Assembly (NCBI GenBank): GCA_963920635.1
Contig: OY987299.1
Span: 124,807,373 to 124,871,372, forward strand
DNA from: Pseudeuparius sepicola
Taxonomy: Eukaryota > Arthropoda > Insecta > Coleoptera > Anthribidae
Reading direction: 5' to 3'
DNA length: 64,000 bases
How positions within the stretch are numbered: the stretch's first letter is position 1; each line of letters starts with the position of its first letter. The notes beneath the pieces were generated by a model that saw only the letters and a list, made by a program, of their open reading frames with translations, made no database searches and was not told the DNA's origin. A program made the position numbers and the translations under genes. Positions 23,501 through 35,500 of this stretch are shown here, piece after piece.

Positions 23501-26500
23501 TATAGTCCGAAGCACAAAAAAAAAACGTTTCTAAAGAATGCTGGCAGCGTTGCGAGATTTCCTATACTAGTAGTCGTTATTTATTGGCGAATACAAGTTT
23601 TATCATATTGAAGCTGAATTTCTGAACTCTGTTATACCGAAAAAATAAAGCCCGCATCACGGGACCACTTACCCATTTTTGTTTATCATTTATTTTTAAC
23701 GTGGTGTGATAAAACACCTATTATATTTTTTCAACATCGTCGCGTCTACCATCGCCTTTGAAATACGGCAACACAGCACTTCTGCGAAGGAGTCGGCTAA
23801 CAAAACCAGTTAACCAACGCGTTTTATGCCTGTTTCTATAGTATGTAAAGTTAACTGCGTGTTTGGGCTACCATACAGACCTCATTTTTTAGGCCGCTGG
23901 CAAGTTTTTTCCGCCGGCTCAGAGAGCTCAGTGGCGTTTCGTATGTTCGGGAGTTAACGTGTGCAAAATGAGTAAACAGAGAAGAACGTTGCATTCTCAA
24001 GCACGAGAAATAATTGCCAATGTTATAAGGGTTTGCCTTCCTCCATAATCTAAGCCATCACCGTTAAGAATAATATTAACAATAATTAAGTCAGTGAGTT
24101 ACACAAAATTGAGCTACGCCCCTGAACTGTGACTAATTCTATAATTTTTGCGAGTTCTTCCCCCTTACGTCGCACGCATTCTGCCGTAAGGAGGACTATA
24201 CCAGAGAACATTGTTCTCTGACTATACTGTACATACTATTTTTTAAATAGCCCCCCCCCCCCGTCGTGGCATCTTTAGAAAACTTCTCCCCGTGCCTCGC
24301 TTGTTCTAAAAAGTAAATAAAATGAAAAATAGTGTGCAGGATATTTTGAAAGGCAACTCTAGATTGGCAATTGTCTCAACCGGATAGTTGCAAGTCGCAA
24401 TTTTACGCGATACTTTTCTAGAAATATGTACGACAAGAACAAGTGGATCATGTGGATATGACAAATTAAATGCACTGTTTTGTGTTTGTGAAATGTTTTC
24501 CCTGCTTACCGGTTTATAAAAAAGCAATGGATAAGACATAGGCTAGAATAGGATTCAAAAATTTCAATATGTTTATATAAAAAAAAACAAGCTTTCTATT
24601 CGGCACATGAATTATTATTGTCCTACAGAACTAGCATTTATAGGCAATGTTATTATTACCGCTCAGTTAAATTAAACGTACCTACCGGCAAAACGTTATT
24701 AAACATAAAGAATTAAAAAGAATAAAACTGCATAAAATTGTCTGGCAAAATAGAATTAGCATTAAATGAAGCCTGTCAAAATTATGTTATTTTTCGAGAA
24801 TTAATCGATTTTACATCCTAGTTAGATGGTATTATCACAGACCTATATAGCTATATATGTCTGTGGTATTATTAAAAAACATTTAAAAATATCTACAATA
24901 TTCAAGGGTACATCAAAAACGGCGCAAAATGAAATTTTGACCAGCTTGATGAAAGTTTGTCGACAAAAAATTCGAAAGCAAATAAATAAAACAGACTTTT
25001 TGAAACAACTGACATTTCGAATCATTGTCAAATAGTAGATAGGTAATAGCCGCGTTCCTTTTGCCATTTTTCTAAAGAATTCTTACTTTATCTCATCTGG
25101 TAGCCGTTCCTTTTACAAATGAGAATGTGTGCTAATGTGCTAAAGTCAGATTTTTTACCTGCCCCTTCACCCTTCAAGCACATCCTCGCGAGGACACTCA
25201 CTATCGAGCATATTGGCTCAGTTTGGTGGTGGGGAAAATGACCCTTTAAGGAAAACCGAATTTTTTAAAATTAGATATTATTTTTTTCTGGCGCCATTTG
25301 CGATAATATTGAAAAATAAATTATACTTTCTTATTGCTACTTTTTATGTACTATGTCATGCTATTTTTAAATTTTCGGGGCGACGTTTCGTTTTTGAGAT
25401 AGAGGGATCATCTTAATTTTTTTAAATACGGACCCTGATTTTTTATTCCATATTTCGAAATAAATCGTTTTCCTGAGTACAACGATGTTTGACACATACA
25501 TGTTTTTTTCTCGTTTTGTCCGCCAAAATGCACATTTACTACGAAAAAAAATTAATACTGTCCTGGACTATGCCTTTTCTCTTTTTTATTTCAGAGCTAT
25601 TCCAATTATAACAGGTGATCATTTTTTATACCTACTGGATTAATTAAACTCTATGTTTGTCATATTTTGAAATTATTTTCTATACTTTAGGTAAAATGTA
25701 TTACACTATTGTTAATAATTAATGTTATTTACCTGAAGTATAAAAAATAATTTCAAAATAGGACAAACATGGAGTAAAAATAATCCAGTAGGTATTAAAA
25801 TAATGATCTCCTGTTATAATTGAAATAGCTTTGAAAAAACAAAAGAGAAAAATGCATAGTCCAGGACCGTATTAATTTTTTTCTTAGTAAATGTGCATTT
25901 TAGCAGCTAAAACGAGAAAAAATATGAATAAAAAATCCAGGTTCGTATTTAAAAAAATGAAGATGATCCCTCTATCTCAAAAACGAAACGTCGCCCCGAA
26001 AATCTAAAAATACCATGACGTAGTCCAGAAAAATTTCAACGAAAAAGTATAATTTATTTATTATCGCAAAAATTTCAAAAATTCGATTTTCTTAAATATC
26101 TCAGCAACCCATGAATAATTTAACTTTCTCAACGGCATATTATTAGGTGCCCAAAGGTGCAAGTTTGCCTCCAGTTGACCGACTTCGTATCTGTTACGGT
26201 TTCCGAGATCTCCATGTTGAGCACCGGAACTGAATCACCCTGTATATTTTAGCTTGATGAAGATACTGGAGAAGTGGATGTAGAAGGTGCTGCGGCGATG
26301 TTACCAGATGACATAGCAGAAGAAATGGGACAAGCTATCAGAGAATGTGGAACACAGAGTAAATGCATCTTTTATTAAATCTTCTTTAAAAAGACCACAA
26401 ATAATCGACTTTTTAAAATATGTTTTCAGAGGGAGCCACTCTTTGCGAAACAGCCTGGTTAACTAACAAATGTTATGCAGCTAAGAAACCAAAGGTAATC

Positions 26501-29500
26501 CATATATTTACCTCTAATTTACAGATAGAAAATGTCCCCAGCAGCACAGAATAAATTGCTTTGCAACATAAGCGAGTCTCCATTTCAATTTACACAAAGA
26601 CAAACAGTATTTTAAGCATAAATTTGATTCTAATACAATCTCTTTGCTATACACTTTCTGCTTTGTGTAATTTGGCTCTGGTACAGGGTGGCCCATCCAA
26701 GACCAAAAAGTGCGTTAAAAGGAGACAGGTTGACATAAAATCGTCACTCAAAAAATGATATTGTACTTAGTACAAATTAAGCGGAATTCGATGGTGCACT
26801 CGGATTTTGTATACGTGGGTCGCTAAAAAAGTTATCGCCAAAAAACTTTTTTTTGTAATATAAAAAAAATAATTCTTTTACCTACAAAACCATTAGAGAA
26901 CCTTCAAGTAGTATTTCTGAATATTTAGTTTTTTGAAATAACTTCTGGTTATAGCGGAAATGAAAGTGATTTTCTATATTTTACAACTTACATAATATAT
27001 TCCATTTAACCATTATACGATTCCTTTTTTAAGTGAGCCTTTGACAGGAAAAAAACAAACTGAGTGGCTCGGCTAACAACTGAGCTAAAGTTCTCAGTGT
27101 AGGGGCAAAAGGAACGCGGCTAATATTTAGATATTTACATGATGGGAAGGAGGGGTAAATAACTAGGTACTTTGGCATAGATTTTTTTAGTAGGAATTAC
27201 GGACTTTGCGGTATTAACTTCTTAAAAAACGGGAATATGCCCAATATATTTATAGTGTTTGGTTTGTATTTTGAGATTTGATAAACTTAATAAATTTAAA
27301 AATAAACATAAGAAACACACTTGTAAAAATGCTACCCGTTTTACCATTCTAAAACTTTCTGGGTGCGTCAATATACCGTCTCCCATAATGTGACTGTTGA
27401 CATAATGTTGACATAATGTGACACTTTTTTCTTTATGAAAAAAAAAACGCAGTTAAATTGGCTATAAATGAACAACTATAAACACATTGTAAGAGTTATT
27501 TTAAATAACTTTATTCGTAAAGGTGAAGTGCTGATATACCATCAATACTCAAGGAAATGCGCATTGTAAAATATTTATACAGCATTCCCTCTTATTTTCT
27601 AGATTTTACCGGATTATGCTCTGCAATAGATGGAGATTTTTTACGGTGACCCCGTAACAATAATTAATAAAATGCAACGGAATGTTATTACAGTGTGTTC
27701 CAATTTGATCCTGGACACCTCAGAACTATATGAAGGACAAGGAAAACAAATGGTATCTATTTTTTTATTGGTAACCCCAAGGGAGTGCTGGTATTTTGGA
27801 TGGGGTAATTATTTCATGGCCTGCTATTAGGGATTTTTTACGACAAAATGTCATTAAGAAAAACTGAGTAGAATTTCAAAAGTCTAGGCGAACTTTGATT
27901 TTTAGCTTTTTCGCCTTTTTCTCCCACTTTTTTCTTAGAAATGTGTCCTTTCTGGAGCTTTCACGTCAAAATATTATTAAGGAAACTTGATCATCGTGAA
28001 AAAATAAAATATTGTAGTGAAAGCTCCAGAAAGAACACTTTTCTAAGAAAAAGGTGGGTGATAGAGGAAAGTACCCTAATATGAGACAGATCCCAATATG
28101 AGACCCCACACTAACTCCTAAAGTAAGAGTCTCCATCTATCTGGCAGTGTCTCAAATAATCACTAATGGTATAAGTCGCCACGCCACATGTAGTGCACTG
28201 TCTAGCTCATCTAAATTTGCATTGTTTACTTCAACCGTATGTGCACAAACTTTTAAAGGGCTTCGGTTACCGTGTAATTCTGAATAACGTGGTAAGTGTT
28301 TAACATATTTTCGTAGCTTGTTGTATTGAATAAAAGTTATTTTATAATTCGGGTAGTTATATAACGCATTTAATAACATTTGTTAACGATGAAAAAAAAT
28401 CTATGATATGTACATCGGATTTCTAATATGAGACACCCCAGTGTTCCTAATATGAGATATCTCATATAAGGAGACTCGCTTCATCCAATTTAGATTCCTA
28501 ATAATTTGATTAGAGTGTCAAGTGTGTCAATTAAAGAGTTGTATACTGTGTTAAGTTGATATTCATTCAATGTTTTTGAAATAAAAATTATTTTGTGGAT
28601 AGTAGTATTTTTGTTAAACCTTAATATGAGACTGTCTTATATTAGGAACCTGTTAAAAGTGTCAAGTGTTATGTAACCAAATTGTTGTATACTAGGTTAA
28701 TTTGATATTCTTTTAAAGTTTTTGAAATAAAAATTTTTTTCTGGCAAGTAGTGTTTTTGTTAAACCTGGATATGAGACTGTCTCATATTAGGCACCTAAT
28801 TTTAAAAATTGAAGGTTTGACTTTTTCTTCATAATTCTCATTTATGCAACAGCTGTTAATATTTGGCAATCCTACATAAACTGCAGTCGTATTATATATT
28901 ATAGGACAGAATACAGAACAAAATTTAATGTGATCTCATATTAGGGTACTTTCCTCTACATCTACAAATCAAAGTAAGCCTAGCCTTTTGAAATTTTGCA
29001 AATCTACTCAGTTTTTCATTCTGAACAAGTGTTTTTAATAACATTTTGTCGTAAAAAAAACCCTAATTGGCTTTCTTGAAAATTTGCTATTTTAAAAAAT
29101 TATAGCAGGCCATGAAATAACTAACCCATCCAAATACTACCGCCTATGAGATACTCTCCCTTGGCACTACCAATAAAAAAAAATAGAGACCATTTGTTTT
29201 CCTTGCCCTTCATATATTTCTGAGGTGTCCAGTATCAAATTGGGACACACTATGTAAGTAATAAGCTTTGAATAAAAAATCCCAGTAAGAAGTCAAAGCT
29301 CTATGTGTATTATAAAATACGTGAGTCGGAAATCGCCCCGAGTAGTAAACAAATTTCGACACAATATTTTGGTGTCCGGTGATAGGTGTCAATATGTGGT
29401 ACTTAGATACTTTTTCAAGTTATTATGTTCAGCTGTGCAGCTTGTGGCACTTCCCTGACCGCCAAAACTAAAACGTTTGAGGATAATAATACGTCGGTAA

Positions 29501-32500
29501 GTAATTTTGTAATTTAAATTAACTTTTGAGGCCTTGCACCAAAGTGGCATAGGCGCTTGTGTAGATATCTACTTCTCCTTAATTGGCAATTTAAAATTAT
29601 AATAATTGCGCTATTATGAAGGATTCCTAAACTTAAAGGCATAAACTTCCTTTATAATTTTTGCCTGTGTTGTAGGAATCTACTGATTTCACGAAAAATG
29701 ATGATTTCTGCCTCGATTAGTTTTGTAGAAATAACTCAAAGGTGCGCCGCCACGGTAAAAACGGAAACTTCATCCCGCCATACCTACAGAGACTATCTCC
29801 GTCGCGCGTAATCCCAAACATGCTCCTTCCTGGGGTCCTTTATTCAACGTTAATAAGTAATAAATATGGTAAAAATTTCAGTTTCACGTAAATTTATGCC
29901 AAAACAGCACAGGACAGGAAACTCTGAAAATTAACTTCAATAACATCTAGACATTTTCTCACCTCCTTCCCCTATGAAAACTTTCGAGAGCGACGAAGTC
30001 GCCGTCTTTTTTGGTGACGAAATGCCTTAGGTTCTTCACAAGGCTCGTCTCTGAAAGCAACAAAAAACTTAAAACTTAATAAATTGTGTAACTGGAAATA
30101 AAATTGAATATAATAATTATTAACGTAACGTTTAGATTAACACAAATTATATTATTAACAAATAATAAATTTAATATTAAACTACATAGTCAGCACCGTT
30201 TGAATTTAAAAGTTTCAAGGTCACTACAGAATCGAAATAGCGAAGTTTCAAAGATGAAAGGAAAGACAATTACATGAAAGACAGTCAAGTTTACCCAGGA
30301 TAAGACATTCACTCCAGATTATCCCTACATGTAATTCTAAAAAAGACATCAAAGATTCCTTGCTGGCAGAAAGTATTGATACGGTTTCTAGCAGAAGTAA
30401 GCAAACATTTTGAAGAGATTACTCACCTACTGCGATTTCACAAAGAGAATAAATCACAATAATTATTGCAACATTTTTGTAAATGATGTTATTTCCCACA
30501 GATTCCGAGTTATTCTAAGTTCGATCCGGGAGATACAACGACTCATCGCCCCCAATATTTGGAACATTTCCCATTTACGTGGATACTGAATAAGTAAACA
30601 GGGAGAAAGTACACAAATAGTCCCCAGAAAGTTATACGGTCACAAAATAACCGGCATTTTGCGCCAAAACACGATTTTTAAACGTCTCCTACTTGCCAGT
30701 AGGGAAATTTCCTGGGAGGACACTCCCACGTAAATTATTAACGTATTAATCAATACACCTGAATGTAGTAAAGTTTTGGGAATAATAAATAACAATTGAA
30801 AATAATGTGGCATACAAATAACAGCGAAGAAAAATATCCGAGATGGAAAAAGGACACCATGCACCACGGCTTGGCATCGACACGTGGAAATCACAAAGAT
30901 TCTAGTTATTAGTCACCGCCTTGATATGATTAGAATTATAAAAAACAATCCAAGTTCCTGTTTTCAGTTAATCTACACCTAACCCGAAAAAGAATTAAAA
31001 GTAATTCGCGGTAATTATACCTAAAAGGATGTTTGCAATGAGTTTAGCAGGGCAATTTACTGTATTATTCCACATTTGCTCCACATTTATTATGTCAATA
31101 AAAGACAGTCGATTGCCATAATATTATAACAGATTTACTTTTATTGACATGAACCGGAATGTGCACTAACCAAGAATTTTTTGCTCTCCTATCAGAATGG
31201 TTTTTCCAAACTATAAGATGAAAATTGTTATTTGTCCAACCGCCTCCTTACCAATGGTTTTCTAAAACCATTGAATTAAGTGCCGAAATTAAGCAGGTAT
31301 CAAATCAACATTTTTTTCGGAAACTCTGCGTTATTTTAATGATAAAAATAGTTGATTTCGAATTTGGTCGGTGATTTTAATAGAGATATTCACAAGAAAT
31401 AAAATTTGTGTTTAAACGCCACAACAAAGCCGTAAATAGCCTCTAAATGAAATTTATAAAATACAAAAGTGTAGGAAAAAATAGCGCAATAGGCGTTGTA
31501 AAACTGAGGATGATAGCGGCTGTATGTAGCGTTTTGCGAACGGCAGTGACGTGGCACTTGCCCTAGCTGTTTTATAGGCGCGCCAAATCCATTGCATTTG
31601 TTTCGGTACGAATTTTATTTAGAGTTGCTTGTCATTTTCTAAAACTTGTGTTTCTTTAAATGGAAACCATAGATCGCCACGGTCCCAAAAAAATCAGGCA
31701 TTTTTAAAGCTTTCCAATGATATAATACTCGATATGGTTATTCAGGAAAAATCTATGGTTACCATAAAAAAAATACACGTTTGAGTTATATCTCGAAAAT
31801 GGCAGCTGTCACGGAAAGTAGGACATGATAACCGCATTGGGACAAACTTTGGTATTTATCCTTTTTTTCTAAATATCTTGTAAGTCGTGACTTTTTCAAA
31901 AATCCACAAGGCGCGTTAAATTGGGCCCACAAAACTGCAATTCTTTCCGCATCCGCTAGTATCCAAGATCCCCATACAGATCATTCAAAAAAACTCACCC
32001 TGTATATGCTATTCCTATGTTTATTTTTTATTTTTCTGAGGTTCGAAGAATGTCCATGATCTCTAAATGCAGCACACATTTTTAAAATAAAAAATCGCTA
32101 CCTTTTGATTTGCTAACCACCTTTTGTAAAATTGTTCACGTTCACTATTCCTAAAATTTACTACAACTTTTGCAAACCTTTTTTCTATCGAGTACAAATT
32201 CAGTATGCGTGGGTATCGTGTGTATAAGGGACTTATTTGTTATCGTCGGTTGTTTTAACGTGTAAATTTTAATAACACTAAATCTCGTATGAAAATTCTT
32301 ATCTACTGCATGACAAAAGTCATGTCCTAATTAGGTAGGTTCTAACCTCCGTTTAAATAATACATAATACAAAACGCAAGTAAATTATCATATCCCAAAA
32401 AAATTCCCTAATCGGAAAATTATGGACAATGAAAGTTACTTTTTTAATAAACTTGCCCCATGAATGCTTTGTTTTTAAAATACAGAGCCTAAAACTATGT

Positions 32501-35500
32501 TTGTATCTATTAATTATTTTACGCCTTGTATATTAAAAACGAACATGGAATTTTTTAAATATCATAATTATACCTGAGTCAATCGTTGCATTTTTTTTTT
32601 AATAAATGTTGCAAAATATGATACCTAGCGACATGGAATAAGAAAACCTTTTTTGTGCAATATAGTTAGCTTTTTAACAAAAACACAACATTGTATGTAA
32701 ACTTTTTAATAAATACTAATGCGATAATTCATTTTCGTGGGGTTTCCATAAAAATCAATGTTTTCAATTTTGCATATTTGTGAGGAAATATTCTTTAGTT
32801 TTTCAAAAATAGTCGCACATCAAATCATGTTTTTATCCGATCTAGTGTTGTTGTGTTACTAAATCGCATAAATTATTGTTACTAAATCGCATTAAGACAA
32901 TATTCATTATTATAAATTTATTATCTAAAATCTAAACTGCTACAGTTTAAATGAAACGAAAACAGGAAACAATAGGTACTTGACTAGACTTATCGTAATG
33001 GAATTTTGCCCAAATGTAATCCTTTGCTGTCTATTCCAGCAGCAATAATTTTTCCAGTAATAGTAATTATTCTTATCAAATGTTATTTCTAAAATATAGA
33101 TTCTTATCAGGTAGGTACACCATATTATCTTAAACACTAATAAAATTTTTCTACTCCTATGCTAGTAACATACCTATTAAGTGACGGTTTAGGTTATAAG
33201 TAAGACCATTGTTACGAACACTGACACGTAATGACGGACATGTAATGACTGACACGTAATAAAAAAAATTACGTATCTGTTCTTAATTAAAACGCAATTA
33301 TCACGGGTGCCTTGTTAGCGCGGCATCCGCGTCACCATAGCAACTAACCAACATACTAATTGTTGCCTGTCAGATAATCTGAAGTATAATAATTTATCTA
33401 TTATAATAGTTTTTCTTTCGTCGAAGAAAAATTATAATACAAAACTCGAGTTGTAAGCTTCTTACATACTCGTGTAATTACAGCACTCGCCGCTACGCGG
33501 CTTTTCCCCTCACACGTAATATGCTGTTTACAACTCTCGCTATGTAATATACTATTACGCGCCTAAGAAATCCTACTGTCAAAGGTAATAGTATATTACA
33601 TAGCGAGAGTTGTAAACAGTATATTACGTATGAGTGGAAAAGTTGCGCACGAGCCGCGCAGCGGCGAGTGCTGTAATTCCACGAGTATGTAATAAGCTTA
33701 CAACTCGAGTTTTGTATTATAATTTTTCTTCGACGAAAGAATAACTATTATAATAGATAAACTATACTTCTGATTATCTATGACAGGCAACAATTAGTAT
33801 GTTGGTTAATTGCTATGGTGACGCGGATGCCGCGCTAACAAGGCACCCGTGATAATTGCGTTTTAATTAAGAACAGATACGTAATTTTTTTATTACGTGT
33901 CAGTCATTACGTGTCAGTGTTTGGAACAATGGATTTACTCATAACCTAAACTGTCACTTAATAGGTAACTATGTAGCATAGGAGTAGAAAAAATTACTTC
34001 TCACATATCCCACATTTACATTAACACATTACATGAAATGTAAGAGATATGACTGACAACTGAAGTTAAATTAATATGAAAAGACGGTCCAGAAAAATAT
34101 ACAGGGTGTTAGTAAATAAGTGCGACAAACTTTAAGGGGTGATTCTACATGAAAAAATAATTACAGTTTGCTATATAAACGTAGGTCCGCAAATGCTTCG
34201 TTTCCGATCTACAGGGAGTCAAAGTCGAGTTTTGCGAGCAAAAAACACGCCCCGCCCCCCGCCAACGACTGACGAACCTAGCCGAATACACGGCGGCGCG
34301 CCGCCCAGCCATGGCAATGTATACTAAAACGGTGAAAGTACGGTACAGTCTGAATGTCAATAGTCCATATGTTAACGGTCTAGTCCGTATATGAAATGCC
34401 ATGTCATTTACATACGGTCTGCGCCATTTAGGCCGTATAGATACAGCCTAGACCGTATACATACGGTCTGTTTTCATATACGGGCTGTAACATATATAAG
34501 TAATTAAAGTATTACCTGATATCAAGTAGTCGATTTTCAATTTAATATTGAATATTCCCAATTTGAAGTTGTTTATTCCCAATTTGATATTGACTATTCC
34601 CAATTTGAAGTTGTCTATTCCCAATTTGAAATAATTGATTAATCCCAATTTGATGTTGACTATTCTCAATTTGAAGTTGAAAAGGTATAGTGGGTCTAAT
34701 AACGATCGGCCTTTTTGACGAACTTTTCGGCACTTTGGCTTAGTTTCTCTTTTCTAACAAAATTTTCAACAATTTTTATAATTGTAACGGGTTAAGTAAG
34801 TATGTTTGTTTAACAGACAATAATAAAATCGGTAACAAAATATACGTATAAGTATTTAAAATAAGTACGGTTCCTGGTTTGGGTAGGTACATTTTAGAAA
34901 GGCTGGTTTTTTTATACGCAGTGTAGTATTTCGTGTGTATAAGAATAAGTAGTTGTAAAAAACCAAGTATGTCGCAACTGTTTTAGAAAATCTAAAACTG
35001 GTTTATTTAGTAGTAAAATGACTAAACAACGATGTGGATGTAGTCAGCCTTGAAAATAATAATAACGAGTCGCGTCAGCAGCACGTCAAACTCCTAAAAA
35101 TATATGTATAGTTATAGTTGATGAAACTGTTTTAGAAAATCTGAAATTCGGTATATGGTCAAAGTATTTTAAGAAGTCCTTACTGGACCTGCCAATTGGT
35201 AATTTCGCCATCCTAAGTTATGCAATGCAGCAAAAAATGCAACCGGGTCATAAGTCCAGGTCAGTAACGAGCCCATTTGCACAATGAATAACTACTAATA
35301 ACACGAACAAGAACAACACAGATAACGGTAAAACTCACGAAACGTACAAAACCCGCGAATATTTTCACTGCCCAAAGTTTGAACCCTTCTGAACGATCCG
35401 GAAAACCTTCACTGTCACTTTCACAACACCGAAATAAAATTTGCCTGAGTACGCACCATAGACGCAGCCGCAGTAGCTGATTATACCAAAATACCAAAAT

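Larger units (their letters stand above)
25049..27120. mobile_element. TA-flanked TIR transposon enclosing odorant-binding-protein exons
   Basis: TA-GCCGCGTTCCTTTTGCC on the left mirrors GGCAAAAGGAACGCGGC-TA on the right, a perfect 17-bp TIR. Outside it, family E sequence continues across the insertion point: GGTAAT then ATTTAG, as at about 3700-3720 without the insert. Inside are a palindromic element, exons of an odorant-binding protein and another CAGGGTGG-type end at about 26687. No transposase is seen. Confidence 0.8.
24635..27235. repeat. Dispersed repeat, family E, copy 2 (inverse of 3590-4560)
   Basis: It reads as the reverse complement of copy 1. It is interrupted by a 30-bp micro-element (24836-24865) and a 2.07-kb transposon (25049-27120), and the sequence resumes in register after each. 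Confidence 0.65.
22740..29962 (-). other. NCKX intron 2-3 interval, with nested plus-strand relics
   Basis: A 7.2-kb intron holding the DDE relic at 23968, family E with its insertions, and family A. A hAT-like left end (CAGTGGAGGCTCTGGGGC) begins near 22837 without a visible partner. I see no gene in 24050-24630. Confidence 0.8.

Noticed and set aside
24197..24226. Palindrome CAGAGAACA...TGTTCTCTG as a hormone-receptor site
   Set aside because: It resembles a steroid response element, but one such site in repeat-rich intron DNA is expected by chance.
26495..26524. A 30-bp intron between the last two odorant-binding-protein blocks
   Set aside because: Too short for normal splicing; the frame reads through without a stop.
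34448..34733. Minus-strand frames with KLGI-type repeats
   Set aside because: Translation of the CCCAATTTGA minisatellite.
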